From positions 20,316 to 84,315 of the forward strand of contig NZ_JAIQLH010000051.1 of the NCBI RefSeq assembly GCF_020037025.1: 64,000 nt of DNA. The letters run 5' to 3'. This DNA comes from Streptomyces huiliensis. GTDB lineage: Bacteria > Actinomycetota > Actinomycetes > Streptomycetales > Streptomycetaceae. Within the stretch, counting starts at the first letter, position 1, and every line of letters starts with the position of its first letter. The notes beneath the pieces are model-generated. The model made no database searches. It was not told where the DNA came from and saw only the letters and a program-made list of their open reading frames with translations. Positions 8,605-17,409 of the stretch are shown piece after piece. A program made the translations under genes and the position numbers.

Positions 8605-9990
8605 TTACTCCCCCGCCGCGATCCGGGCCAGGCGCCGGGACTCCGCGCGGGCGGCGCGGGCGATCCCGTCCTCGTCGGCGGTGGCGAGCCGGCCGTCCTC
8701 GACGACCGGCCGCCCGTGCACGAGGGAGAGGGTGACGGGCGCGGGCGGGCCGAGGACGAGGGCGGCCACCGGGTCGGCGACGGTCGAGTGGCCGAGCCCG
8801 TCGAGGCGCCAGAGGACGAGGTCGGCGAGCTTGCCCGGTTCGAGCGAGCCCAGTTCGTCGGCCCGGCCGAGCACTCGCGCGCCGCCGTGCGTCGCCATCC
8901 GCAGCATCTGACGTACCGTCAGCGCGTCGGCGCCGCCGGCGAGTCGGTGGACGAGGAGGGAGTTGCGGAGCTCGGTGTGGAGTTCGCCGGACTCGTTGGA
9001 GGCGGTGCCGTCCACGCCGAGCCCGACCGGGACGCCGGCCGCGAGCATCGCGGGGACGGGGGCGGTGCCGGCGGCGAGCCGGGCGTTGGAGGACGGGCAG
9101 TGGGCGACGCCGGTGCCGGTGCGGGCGAAGGCGGCTATGTCGGCGTCGTTCATGTGCACGCAGTGGGCCATCCACACGTCGTCGCCGAGCCAGCCGGTGG
9201 AGTCCAGGTAGTCGGTCGGGCCCATCCCGAACCGCTCCTTGCAGAACCGCTCCTCCTCCACCGTCTCCGAGCCGTGGGTGTGCAGCCGGACGCCCTTGCG
9301 GCGGGCGAGCGCGGCGGCCTCGCGCAGCAGGTCGGTGGTGACGGAGAAGGGCGAGCAGGGCGCGACGCCGACGCGCAGCATCGAGCCGGGCGAGGGGTCG
9401 TGGTGGGTGTCGATCGCCTCCTCGGTGGCGGCGAGGGCGGTGTCGAGGGTCTCGACGGCGAAGTCCGGCGGCAGCCCGCCGTCCGACTCACCGAGGTCCA
9501 TCGAGCCGCGGGTGGGGTGGAACCGCACGCCCAGTTCGCGGGCGGCGCGGATCTCGGCGCCGAGCAGGTCGCCGCCGCCGCGCGGGAAGACGTAGTGGTG
9601 GTCGGCGGCGGTGGTCACGCCGCCGCGGACCATCATGGCGAGGGAGGCGCGGGCGGCCTCGTACACCATGGGCTCGTCGATGCGCGCCCATATCGGGTAG
9701 AGGGCCTTGAGCCAGTCGAAGAGGACGGCGTCCTGGGCGAGTCCGCGGGTGAGCCACTGGTAGAAGTGGTGGTGGGTGTTGACCAGCCCGGGGGTGGCCA
9801 GGTGGCCGGTGGCGTCCACCCGGCGGACGACGCCGGTGAGCCCCTCGGGGGCGGCCCCGGGGCCGACGGACTCGATCCGCTCGTCGGCGACGACGAGGTG
9901 GCCGGTGGCGTGTTCGGTGCCGTGCGCGTCCACGGTGGCGAGGGCGCAGTTCTCGATGACGGTACGGCGCTTCGGCCGAGCTGCTGTCAC
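8605..9990 (-). CDS. 8-oxoguanine deaminase (amidohydrolase)
   Basis: A 461-residue metal-dependent amidohydrolase. It has the HxH motif in LVNTHHHFYQWLTRG (about residues 70-84), the metal histidine in RLHTHGSE, MAHCVHMND and the catalytic aspartate in LGVDGTASNES. NTHHHFYQ is typical of the group that deaminates 8-oxoguanine to urate; many databases call close relatives hydroxydechloroatrazine ethylaminohydrolase. The product, urate, is the substrate of the uricase encoded 40 bp upstream in the same operon, which supports the assignment. The start is GTG 9990 with GGAGG ten bases upstream. Guanine deaminase is a less likely alternative. Confidence 0.88.
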   Translation of the reverse strand: MTAARPKRRTVIENCALATVDAHGTEHATGHLVVADERIESVGPGAAPEGLTGVVRRVDATGHLATPGLVNTHHHFYQWLTRGLAQDAVLFDWLKALYPIWARIDEPMVYEAARASLAMMVRGGVTTAADHHYVFPRGGGDLLGAEIRAARELGVRFHPTRGSMDLGESDGGLPPDFAVETLDTALAATEEAIDTHHDPSPGSMLRVGVAPCSPFSVTTDLLREAAALARRKGVRLHTHGSETVEEERFCKERFGMGPTDYLDSTGWLGDDVWMAHCVHMNDADIAAFARTGTGVAHCPSSNARLAAGTAPVPAMLAAGVPVGLGVDGTASNESGELHTELRNSLLVHRLAGGADALTVRQMLRMATHGGARVLGRADELGSLEPGKLADLVLWRLDGLGHSTVADPVAALVLGPPAPVTLSLVHGRPVVEDGRLATADEDGIARAARAESRRLARIAAGE

Positions 9991-10030
9991 AGTGGCTGTT
10001 CCTCCGGAAGTGCGGTGGTGCCGTGGGGGG

Positions 10031-10999
10031 CTAGAGGCGGGTGAGGTCCACGGGGATGCCGGGTTCCGCGCCCGCGCGCAGGACGGTGGCCTCGATCAGG
10101 CCGTACGGGCGGTCGGCGGCGTAGTAGACCTCGTGGTCGTTCTTGAGCCCGAAGGGTGCCAGGTCCACGAGGAAGTGGTGCTTGTTGGGGAGGGAGAGGC
10201 GTATCTCCTCGACCTCCGGGCGGTGTTCGACGACGCGGGCGCCCATCGCGTGCAGCGTCTGCTGGAGGGAGTACGAGTACGTGTCCGCGAAGGCGTGCAG
10301 CAGGTGGCCGCGGACGGCGTCCCACGACTCGTCCCACCGGGGCGCGGGCCGCGCGTCGTCCGTCCACCCGTACCGCCAGCGGGAGTTGACCTCGGTGGCG
10401 AGGACGCGGTCGTCGGTCTCGGGCAGCGTGGTGTAGCGGTCCTTGACGAAGCCGCGGAACTCGGAGCCGGTGGAGTTGAGGACGACGAGGTCCTTGAGGC
10501 CGGAGATCACCTCCCACGCCGTCCCGTCGTAGGTGATCTGCGCGGTACGGGTCTCGCGCCCGGCTCTGACGAAGGAGTGCCGGGCGTCCCCGCCGCCGGG
10601 GGCGTCGATCCGGTCCCAGGCGTGCTCCTCGATCCGGATGCGCGCCCGGTGGATGGCCTCCTGGCTCGTGACGAAGTGCCGGGCGAGGTGGACGCCGAAC
10701 TCCTCGGCGGAGGCGATGCCGCGCTCCTTGGCGAAGGCGAAGACGGTGTTCTTGGTGGTGTCGGTGGTGAGGACGTTGGCGTTGGAGCCGGAGCGGTGCA
10801 CGTCCTCCATCGCGCCGGAGAGGGCGACGGAGACGACGAGGTCCTTGATGTGGTGCGTCGCGCCGTCGCGGGTGACGCGGACGACGTGGCACTCGGCCTT
10901 GCCGTACTGGTTCTGGCCGAGCACGGCGCGGGCGGGGGCCTCAGCGGTGGGAACCTCCGCGGCGGGCGCCTCGGCCGGGTACATCGGGGCTTCGGTCAT
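10031..10999 (-). CDS. uricase (urate oxidase)
   Basis: Factor-independent urate oxidase converts urate to 5-hydroxyisourate with oxygen. It has the usual tandem tunnel-fold halves in 322 residues. Motifs are the Thr-containing TDTTKNTVFAFAK, the lysine in QNQYGKAECHVVRV, GSEFRGFVKDRYTTLPE and LPNKHHFLVDL. The N-terminus carries an extra 25 or so Ala/Pro/Glu residues in short near-repeats (AEAPAAEVPTAEAPA). The ATG follows a GAGGGAG site and lies six bases after the stop of the UraD-HIU hydrolase fusion, so the two are translated together and carry out successive steps. Confidence 0.95.
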   Translation of the reverse strand: MTEAPMYPAEAPAAEVPTAEAPARAVLGQNQYGKAECHVVRVTRDGATHHIKDLVVSVALSGAMEDVHRSGSNANVLTTDTTKNTVFAFAKERGIASAEEFGVHLARHFVTSQEAIHRARIRIEEHAWDRIDAPGGGDARHSFVRAGRETRTAQITYDGTAWEVISGLKDLVVLNSTGSEFRGFVKDRYTTLPETDDRVLATEVNSRWRYGWTDDARPAPRWDESWDAVRGHLLHAFADTYSYSLQQTLHAMGARVVEHRPEVEEIRLSLPNKHHFLVDLAPFGLKNDHEVYYAADRPYGLIEATVLRAGAEPGIPVDLTRL

Positions 11000-11005
11000 G
11001 GCGTG

Positions 11006-11878
11006 CTAGCTCCCTCGGTAGACGGAGTAGCCGAAGGGGCTGAGCAGCAGCGGTACGTGGTGGTGCTCCCCCGGCGTCACGGCGAAGACGGCCGTGACCT
11101 CGGGGAAGAACGCTGCGCCCCCGGCTCGTTCACGGGACAGGTGGGGTCCGACGTCGAACAGCAGCCGCGCGTGGGTGGCGTCGCCGGGCAGTGCGGGAAG
11201 GTTTCCGCACCGGCCGTCCCCGTCGGTCTCGGCGGCGCCGAGCGCCGACCAGGCGCCCTCGGTGCGGACGGTGAGGGCCACGGACACCCCGACGGCGGGG
11301 CGGCCGGCGGCGGTGTCGAGGACGTGGGTGGAGACGGTGGCGGGCTTGGCGTCCGGCCCGGCCCCCCGCTCGTCCTCGACGAGCCGGGCCAGCCGCAGTC
11401 TGTTGATACGCCCCAACTCGGCTCTCGCGACGTCGCGTTCGCGCTGGGGCGGGTTGCCGAGCCGGCGCCGGAGGGCGTCGCGCAGTTCCTCTGCGGACAG
11501 GCCGGTGGCGCAGACGAGGAAGACGTGGCCGAACCGCTCCTGGTAGGCGAGGTTCAGCTCGCGCACCTCGGCGGCCAGGCCGGGCGGGGCACCGGCCATG
11601 CCGCGCTGCTCACCGGCCGAGACGGCGTCCCCCGGGGTGGGCCGCCCGATCGGCGGGTGCCCGGCGAGCGCCGCGTCGAGCCCGGCCTCGTCCAGCCGCG
11701 CCACCGCCGCGTCGGAGGCAGCGAGCAGCGCTCCGACGTCGGCGTACGGCCGGCCGGCCAGCACCTCCGCCGCCCACGCCGTACTCGCGCAGACCTCCGC
11801 CAGCGCGGCCCGGGCCGCACCGTCCTCCGCCGCGTTGAACCGGGTGAGCCCCGGCACCGGCACCGAACTCGAAGACAC
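11006..11878 (-). CDS. fused OHCU decarboxylase and 5-hydroxyisourate hydrolase
   Basis: Two enzymes of urate breakdown in one 290-residue chain. Residues about 1-165 match OHCU decarboxylase (UraD), with the active-site histidine in AGHPPIGR and the ELNLAYQERFGHVF segment. Residues about 180-290 match the transthyretin-like HIU hydrolase, with the family start STHVLDTAAGRP and the diagnostic C-terminal tetrapeptide YRGS. In pathway order the hydrolase acts first and the decarboxylase second, giving S-allantoin. The start is GTG 11878 with GGAGG five bases away. It is the first gene of the uricase operon, downstream of a perfect inverted repeat. Confidence 0.94.
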   Translation of the reverse strand: MSSSSVPVPGLTRFNAAEDGAARAALAEVCASTAWAAEVLAGRPYADVGALLAASDAAVARLDEAGLDAALAGHPPIGRPTPGDAVSAGEQRGMAGAPPGLAAEVRELNLAYQERFGHVFLVCATGLSAEELRDALRRRLGNPPQRERDVARAELGRINRLRLARLVEDERGAGPDAKPATVSTHVLDTAAGRPAVGVSVALTVRTEGAWSALGAAETDGDGRCGNLPALPGDATHARLLFDVGPHLSRERAGGAAFFPEVTAVFAVTPGEHHHVPLLLSPFGYSVYRGS

Positions 11879-11949
11879 GGGAACCTCCGTGGCGCTTCTC
11901 GCCGCACTCGGACGCGCTGCGCACAGCTAACGCCCTGGACACCTCGGCG

Positions 11950-11964
11950 TCAACACTTTGTTGA
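11950..11964. promoter_or_regulatory. inverted repeat upstream of the uricase operon
   Basis: Perfect 6-3-6 palindrome TCAACA-ctt-TGTTGA, 72 bp before the GTG of the fusion gene and 63 bp after the LysR stop. It is a candidate operator for the purine operon. It does not match the TTCC-N7-GGAA pattern of aceB and hyi, so a different regulator is expected. Confidence 0.5.
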
Positions 11965-12026
11965 AATACCACGCCTGGCGGGATACCCGGGCAACACGGC
12001 GGTCATGCGGCCCGGTTGCCGCGGAT

Positions 12027-12911
12027 TCACGACCGCCCGGACCGTCGGCCGTCCTGGCGCGCGGCGCCGTCGCGCTGCCGGCCGTCCTGGCGCCCCTCGC
12101 CGTCGCGCCGCCGGAGCACCTCGGTGGCGATGTCCAGGAAGGCCGGCACCGGGCCGGCGCCGTCGGCCTCCGGGGCGGCCAGGCAGGTCTCGACGGGCAG
12201 GGCGTCGGTGACGGGCAGGTAGACGACGTCGGGGCGGGGGTACCAGCCGGCGACGCTGAGGGGGACGAGCGCGAGGCCCTGCCCGGACGCGATGAGCTCG
12301 AACTTCTCCTCCAGCGAGGACATCCGCAGCCTCCTGACGTCGAGGACCGGCTCGCCGTCGAGATCGGCCGTCGTGAGCGCGGGGCGGCCGGCCAGCGGGT
12401 GCGTCACCGGCAGGCAGGCGACCTTGCGCTCGCGGCCGATCGGGACGGTGCGCAGCCCCGCGTCGTCGAACGGCCGCCGGAGGAAGCCGACGTGCGCGCG
12501 GCCGTCGCGCAGCGGCGCGTCCTGCTCCCACCAGCGCAGCGGGAAGACGTCGATGGCGACGTCCGGGTGGCGCGCGGTGAACGCCCGGATGGCGTCCGAG
12601 ACGTGCAGGCCGGGCGAGAAGGCGACGACGAGCCGCTGCTCGCCCCGGTCGGCCTCCTGCACCCGCCGCAGCGCCGCCGCCACGACCGGGGTGATGCGGC
12701 GCGCCTCGTCGTACAGCTGCCGCCCGGCGGCGGTGAGTTCGACGCTGCGCGTGGTGCGGGTGAGCAGCAGGCAGCCCAACTCCTGCTCGAAGGCGCGGAT
12801 CTGCCGGCTGAGGACCGGCTGCGCGATGAACAGCGCCTGGGCCGCCCGGCCGAAGTGCCGGTGCTCGGCGACCGCGACGAAGTAGCGGAGCTTGCGCAGG
12901 TCCAGATCCAT
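12027..12911 (-). CDS. LysR-family transcriptional regulator
   Basis: A 294-residue LysR regulator with an N-terminal winged helix (RYFVAVAEHRHFGRAAQALF, then QPVLSRQIRAFEQELGCLLL) and a periplasmic-binding-protein-like effector domain from about residue 90. The last 30 residues are an odd basic tail of RQDG/RRDG near-repeats. It is divergent from the SDR gene at 13014 (103 bp apart) and reads toward the uricase operon. LysR proteins usually control the divergent neighbour, so the SDR is the best candidate target; control of uricase is also possible. Confidence 0.9.
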   Translation of the reverse strand: MDLDLRKLRYFVAVAEHRHFGRAAQALFIAQPVLSRQIRAFEQELGCLLLTRTTRSVELTAAGRQLYDEARRITPVVAAALRRVQEADRGEQRLVVAFSPGLHVSDAIRAFTARHPDVAIDVFPLRWWEQDAPLRDGRAHVGFLRRPFDDAGLRTVPIGRERKVACLPVTHPLAGRPALTTADLDGEPVLDVRRLRMSSLEEKFELIASGQGLALVPLSVAGWYPRPDVVYLPVTDALPVETCLAAPEADGAGPVPAFLDIATEVLRRRDGEGRQDGRQRDGAARQDGRRSGRS

Positions 12912-13013
12912 GCCCGAACGGTATCAATGGGGAGGGAAGGGTATTGGACGCCCACCCGGGCGCGCTCGGAGACTGAGGCCGTCCGTCGGATCCGTCCTCA
13001 GAACAGGAATCAC

Positions 13014-13709
13014 ATGACCGAGACCCGCAAGACCGCCCTCGTCGTCGGGGCCTCCCGGACCCTGGGCCTCGGGCTGGCCACCGAACTCCTCCGGCGCGGC
13101 TGGGACGTCATCGGCACCGTCCGCGGCACCGGACGCACCGGCCTGCACGACCTCGCCGACGCCTCCGGAGGCCGGGTGACCGTCGAGACGCTGGAGATGA
13201 CCGATCCCGAGCAGATCGCGGCACTGCGCGACCGGCTGGCGTCGCGCACGCTCGACCTGCTCTTCGTCAACGCCGCGATAACGCGCGGCGACCTGCCGAT
13301 CGGCGAGGTCCCGACGGACATGTTCACCGAGGTCATGGTCACCAACGCGCTGAGCCCGATGCGTGTCGTGGAGACCCTCCGCCCGCTGGTCCCCCCGACC
13401 GGGACCATCGGCGTCATGTCCTCCGACCAGGGCAGCGTCTCCCTCAACACCGAGGGCGGCCAGGACCTCTACCGCGCCAGCAAGTCCGCCCTCAACCAGC
13501 TGATGCGCTGCCACGCCGCCCGCCATGCCGAGGACACCCGCACGCTGCTGCTCCTGGACCCGGGCTGGGTCCGCACCGACCTCGGCGGCCCGGAGGCGGA
13601 GCTCAGCGTGGAGGAGAGCGTTCCGGGGGTGGCGGAGGCGATCGAGCGCCACAGCGGCGTGCCGGGCCTGCACTTCGTCGACTACGAGGGGAAGGAGGTG
13701 CCCTGGTAG
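13014..13709 (+). CDS. short-chain dehydrogenase/reductase
   Basis: A 231-residue SDR of unknown substrate. It has the nucleotide-binding motif VVGASRTLGLGLA, the NAA motif in LFVNAAITRGD, and the YxxxK pair in YRASKSALNQ with a preceding serine in VMSSDQGS. The start is ATG 13014 after a short GGAAT-containing leader; there is no strong ribosome site. It is divergent from the LysR gene, a pairing that usually means the LysR controls it. It converges on the sensor kinase with one base between stop codons. Confidence 0.9.
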   Translation: MTETRKTALVVGASRTLGLGLATELLRRGWDVIGTVRGTGRTGLHDLADASGGRVTVETLEMTDPEQIAALRDRLASRTLDLLFVNAAITRGDLPIGEVPTDMFTEVMVTNALSPMRVVETLRPLVPPTGTIGVMSSDQGSVSLNTEGGQDLYRASKSALNQLMRCHAARHAEDTRTLLLLDPGWVRTDLGGPEAELSVEESVPGVAEAIERHSGVPGLHFVDYEGKEVPW

Positions 13710-13710
13710 C

Positions 13711-15294
13711 TCACTTCGGCCCTGGCAGGACGAGGGTGAAGGTGGTGCCGGGACGCGGGTGGTCGGAGCGGGCGGTGAGGGTGCCGTGGTGGCGCTCGGC
13801 GATGTCCCGCGCGATGGCCAGCCCGAGCCCGCTGCCTCCCGCGTCGCGGGTACGGGCCTCGTCGAGCCGCGTGAACCGCTCGAAGACGCGTTCGTACGCG
13901 TCCGGGGCCAGCGGCGTGCCGTCGTTGTGGACGGCGACGGTGACGGTGTGCGTCCGGCCGTCGGGGGTGACCTTCAGGACGACGGCGGTGCGTGCGTGCC
14001 GCACGGCGTTGTCGAGGAGGTTGCGCAGCAGGCGGTGCAGTTGGAGGCCGTCGCCGCGGACGGGAGCCTGGTCCGGGCCGCCACGCAGGGAGACGGGGTG
14101 ACCGCGCTGCTCGTACTCGTGGACGAGTTCCGCGGCGATCCCGGCCAGGTCGGTGAGGGAGTGGGCGGCGGGCCGGTCGGGGCGGGCCAGCAGCAGCAGG
14201 TCCTCGGTGAGGGTGTGGACGCGCCGGGTGGCGGTGAGGGCGTTCCGGAGCGTCTCGTGCGCGTCGACGGTGTCGGGGTGGGCGAGGGCGGTCTCCAGCT
14301 CGTAGCGCAACGCGGCGATGGGCGACCGCAGTTCGTGCGAGGCGTCCGCGACGAAGCGGCGCTGGCGGTCGACGGCGGTCTCCAGCCGGTCCAGCGTGGT
14401 GTTGGTGGTCAGCGCCAGGCGACGGACGGGGTCCCGGGCCTCGGGGACGGGGACCCGGCGGTCGAGGCTGGTGTCGGTGATCTCGGCGACCTCCCGCCGG
14501 ATGGCCTCGACCGGGCGCAGCGAGCGGCGCGCGGCGGCCCAGGCGAGGGCGGCGACCAGCAGCCCGGCCAGCGGGACCCCGGCGGTGAGCGGCGTGCGGA
14601 GCGGGGCGGCGACCGCCTCGGCGTCGTCGGGCGGCACGAGGACGTAGAGGGTGGCGCGGCACGACCCGTCGGGCTCGGTGGGCAGGCGGCAGGCGTGCGC
14701 GGGGACGTGCACGGCGGTGGCGAAGACGGTCATGGTGCGGTGGGCGAGCACGTGGGCCTGCCGGTGGGCGATGAGGGCCCGCTGCTCGGCGGTGGTGTTG
14801 CTGACGGGCGGCGGCTTCAGCGTCCCGTCGGGGCGGTGGAAGCGGTCGCGGTCGCTCTCGTCGACCGCCCCGACGTGGACCGTCCCCCGCTGCGAGCCGG
14901 AGGTCGCCCGGTGGGGAGGCTGGTCGGGGGGCGGGGGGAGCAGCGCCGCCAGGTCGGTGAGGTGCTGGGTGCCGCCGGCCGCGGCGACGGTACGTCCGGT
15001 CCGGTCGATCTCGATGAGGGGCCAGCCGCGCAGGGGGTCGCCGAGGATCTCCTTGCCGGCGGCGGCCTGGGCGGCGAGTTGCGTGGACAGCTCGTACGCC
15101 CGGTTGTCCGTCGCCCGGGCGGCGTCCTCGCGGGCGTGCCGGAACAGCCACCACGCCCCGGCGCCGAACAGCACGAGGGCGGTGAGGCCGGCCACGAGGG
15201 CGATGCGCGCCTGTCCGGGCAGGCGGGCGAGCAGGGCTCGGGTGCGGGTGCGGGTGCGGGTGCGGGTGCGGGTGCGGGTGCGGGTGCGGGCCAT
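13711..15294 (-). CDS. sensor histidine kinase
   Basis: A 527-residue membrane histidine kinase. After a cytoplasmic N-terminus of Arg-Thr dipeptides come a first membrane segment (ALVAGLTALVLFGAGAWWLF), an extracytoplasmic sensor region of about 200 residues with two cysteines (HACRLPTEPDGSC), a second membrane segment, a HAMP linker, the phosphoacceptor box FVADASHELRSP and an HATPase domain with NLLDNAVRHA and GGSGLGLAIA. Its ATG overlaps the response-regulator stop in TGATG, so they are one operon. The signal is unknown. The hexanucleotide repeat in the first 20 codons is unusual. Confidence 0.94.
   Translation of the reverse strand: MARTRTRTRTRTRTRTRTRALLARLPGQARIALVAGLTALVLFGAGAWWLFRHAREDAARATDNRAYELSTQLAAQAAAGKEILGDPLRGWPLIEIDRTGRTVAAAGGTQHLTDLAALLPPPPDQPPHRATSGSQRGTVHVGAVDESDRDRFHRPDGTLKPPPVSNTTAEQRALIAHRQAHVLAHRTMTVFATAVHVPAHACRLPTEPDGSCRATLYVLVPPDDAEAVAAPLRTPLTAGVPLAGLLVAALAWAAARRSLRPVEAIRREVAEITDTSLDRRVPVPEARDPVRRLALTTNTTLDRLETAVDRQRRFVADASHELRSPIAALRYELETALAHPDTVDAHETLRNALTATRRVHTLTEDLLLLARPDRPAAHSLTDLAGIAAELVHEYEQRGHPVSLRGGPDQAPVRGDGLQLHRLLRNLLDNAVRHARTAVVLKVTPDGRTHTVTVAVHNDGTPLAPDAYERVFERFTRLDEARTRDAGGSGLGLAIARDIAERHHGTLTARSDHPRPGTTFTLVLPGPK
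15241..15288. repeat. GGTGCG hexanucleotide repeat, eight copies
   Basis: Eight perfect GGTGCG units in the start of the kinase gene encode Arg-Thr eight times on the minus strand. Copy-number change would lengthen or shorten the basic cytoplasmic tail without a frameshift. Confidence 0.95.
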
Positions 15295-15983
15295 CAGGGC
15301 TGCTCCCGGGGCGTGAGGCGGTACCCGTGCCCGCGGACGGTCTCGATGCTGTGGGTGGCGAAGGGGGCGTCGACCTTCTTGCGCAGCGCGGAGATGTAGA
15401 CCTCCACGATGGCGGTGCCACCGGTGTAGGCCGGGTCCCACACCTCGTCGAGGATCTCCTCCTTCGACACCGGGCGGTCCGGTGCGTGCAGCAGGCAGGT
15501 GAGGATCGCGAACTCCTTCGGCGTCAGGGCGAACTCGACGTCGCCGCGGCCCGCGCGGCGGGAGGTCACGTCCGCCCACAGGTCGCCGACGCGCAGCACG
15601 GACCGGCCGTTCGCGGCGGTGCCGCCCCGGCGCAGCAGGGCCCGCAGCCGGGCGAGCAGGACCACCGAGGAGAACGGCTTGACCAGGTAGTCGTCGGCGC
15701 CGGTGTCCAGGCCCTCCGCCTCGTCGTACTCGCCGTCCTTCGCGGTGAGCATCAGCACGGGCGTGGTGAGACCTGCGGCGCGGAGGGCGGCGCAGATGCG
15801 GTAGCCGTTGGGACCGGGCAGCATGATGTCCAGGACGATGAGGGCGTGGCCGCCGGTCAGGGCGCGCTGCAGCCCGGTGGTGCCGTCGCGGACGAGTTCG
15901 ACGCGGTAGCCCTCCGCGGTGAGGCCGCGGTGGAGCGCGGGCCCGAGCTGCGGATCGTCCTCGACGACCAGGATGCTTGTCAC
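15294..15983 (-). CDS. OmpR-family response regulator
   Basis: A 229-residue regulator. The receiver domain (about 1-115) has the acidic pair in VVEDD, phospho-Asp in IVLDIMLPGPNG, the conserved Thr/Ala position in MLTAKD and Lys in YLVKPFS. The C-terminal winged helix (about 130-225) has FALTPKEFAILTCLL and VEVYISALRKKVD. The start is GTG 15983. It is translationally coupled to the downstream kinase. Direct repeats at 16021-16053, just upstream, are a plausible self-binding site. Confidence 0.95.
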   Translation of the reverse strand: MTSILVVEDDPQLGPALHRGLTAEGYRVELVRDGTTGLQRALTGGHALIVLDIMLPGPNGYRICAALRAAGLTTPVLMLTAKDGEYDEAEGLDTGADDYLVKPFSSVVLLARLRALLRRGGTAANGRSVLRVGDLWADVTSRRAGRGDVEFALTPKEFAILTCLLHAPDRPVSKEEILDEVWDPAYTGGTAIVEVYISALRKKVDAPFATHSIETVRGHGYRLTPREQP

Positions 15984-16020
15984 AGGGCGAAGCCTGTCAT
16001 GTCGCGCGTTTCTTTCCTGA

Positions 16021-16053
16021 AGATGACCTTTGGGTTCTTTAGATCACCTTTGG
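16021..16053. promoter_or_regulatory. 20-bp-spaced direct repeats between regulator and glycosyltransferase
   Basis: AGATGACCTTTGG (16021-16033) and AGATCACCTTTGG (16041-16053) are direct repeats two helical turns apart, with one difference in 13. They lie between the divergent response regulator (start 15983) and glycosyltransferase (start 16114). OmpR-type regulators bind direct repeats, so this is a likely target of the adjacent regulator. Confidence 0.55.
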
Positions 16054-16113
16054 CTTGGTTCCCGCATGCTGGGGCTCCGCCCGACCAGCCGCCACCCGGA
16101 GGTGTGCCAGCCC

Positions 16114-17397
16114 ATGCGTATCTCCTTCCTCCTGCACAACGCCTACACCGTCGGCGGCACGATCAGATCGACGTTCAACCTCGCCACGGCACTGGCCGCC
16201 CACCACGAGGTGGAGATCGTCTCGGCCCTCCGCTACCGCGAGACGCCCGCCATGGGCGCCCCGCCGGGCGTGCGGCTGACCCACCTGGTGGACCTGTGGC
16301 GCGGCTCCCCGCGCTACGACGGCGACGACCCGCGCCACGCCGAGCCGGCCAGGATCTTCCCGCGCGCGGACGGCCGCCACCGGCAGTACAGCCGCCTCAC
16401 GGACGAGCGCATCGGCCGCTACCTGTCCGAGCTGGAGACGGACGTGATCGTCGGCACCAGGCCGGGCCTGAACGTCCACATCGCCCGCCAGGCCCACCCC
16501 GCGGCCATCCGGGTGGGCCAGGAACACCTCACCCTCTCCGGCCACGGCCTGCGCATGCGCCACGAGATACGCCACCGCTACCCGCTGCTGGACGCGCTCA
16601 CCACGGTGACGGAGACGGACGCGCACGCCTACCGGCGGCTGGGCCTGCCCGACCTGCGCATACGGGCGATCGCGAACAGCGTCCCCACCGTGGCCGCGGG
16701 CACGGGATCCGCCGCCGCCGGCAAGACCGTCGTGGCGGCGGGACGCCTCATCCCGGTGAAGCGCTACGACCTCCTCATCCGGGCCTTCGCGACCGTCGCC
16801 GCCGCCCACCCGGACTGGCGGCTCCGCGTCTTCGGCCGGGGCGACACGACGGGTGACGAGAAGCGCGCCCTGACCGCCCTCATCGACGACCTCGGCCTGA
16901 CCGCCCACGTCTCCCTCCACGACCACGTGGACACCCTGACGCCGGAGCTCGCGAAGGCGTCGATCGCCGTCTCCGCCTCCGACCGGGAGTCGTTCGGCAT
17001 GACCATTGTCGAGGCCATGCGCTGCGGCCTCCCGGTCGTGGCGACCGACTGCCCGCACGGCCCGCGCGAGATCATCACCGACGGCGTCGACGGCCGTCTG
17101 GTCCCCGTCGGCGACGCCGAGTCCCTCGCCGCCGCGCTGTGCGACCTCATCCGCGACGAACCGCTGCGCCGGCGCATGGGCCGGGCGGCCCGGGAGAACT
17201 CGGCCCGCTTCACCCCGTCCCACATCGCCGACCAGCACCTCGCCCTCTACGAGGACCTGCTGCGCCGCGGCCCCGGCAGGCGCTCCCTCGGCCCGCTCCG
17301 GGAGTCCGCCCACCGGGCACGTACGGCAGTCATCGACACGGCACACGCACTCCGGGCGACCGCGCGACGGTCGGTGAAGCGGCGGGCCTTCGGCTGA
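16114..17397 (+). CDS. GT4-family glycosyltransferase
   Basis: A 427-residue GT-B fold glycosyltransferase. The N-terminal domain begins RISFLLHNAYTVGGTIRS, with the glycine-rich loop that follows the first strand. The C-terminal nucleotide-sugar domain has VVAAGRLIPVKRYDLLIRAF and the GT4 EX7E motif in SASDRESFGMTIVEAMRCG. The start is ATG 16114 with GGAGGTG upstream; longer starts lack a ribosome site. Its C-terminus is rich in Arg. It is divergent from the two-component system and may be under its control. Acceptor and sugar are unknown. Confidence 0.9.
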   Translation: MRISFLLHNAYTVGGTIRSTFNLATALAAHHEVEIVSALRYRETPAMGAPPGVRLTHLVDLWRGSPRYDGDDPRHAEPARIFPRADGRHRQYSRLTDERIGRYLSELETDVIVGTRPGLNVHIARQAHPAAIRVGQEHLTLSGHGLRMRHEIRHRYPLLDALTTVTETDAHAYRRLGLPDLRIRAIANSVPTVAAGTGSAAAGKTVVAAGRLIPVKRYDLLIRAFATVAAAHPDWRLRVFGRGDTTGDEKRALTALIDDLGLTAHVSLHDHVDTLTPELAKASIAVSASDRESFGMTIVEAMRCGLPVVATDCPHGPREIITDGVDGRLVPVGDAESLAAALCDLIRDEPLRRRMGRAARENSARFTPSHIADQHLALYEDLLRRGPGRRSLGPLRESAHRARTAVIDTAHALRATARRSVKRRAFG

Positions 17398-17409
17398 TCC
17401 GCCGGCGGC

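Noticed and set aside
9776..12211. 811-residue plus-strand frame over the uricase operon
   Set aside because: Uricase, UraD-HIU hydrolase and the deaminase are unambiguous on the other strand.
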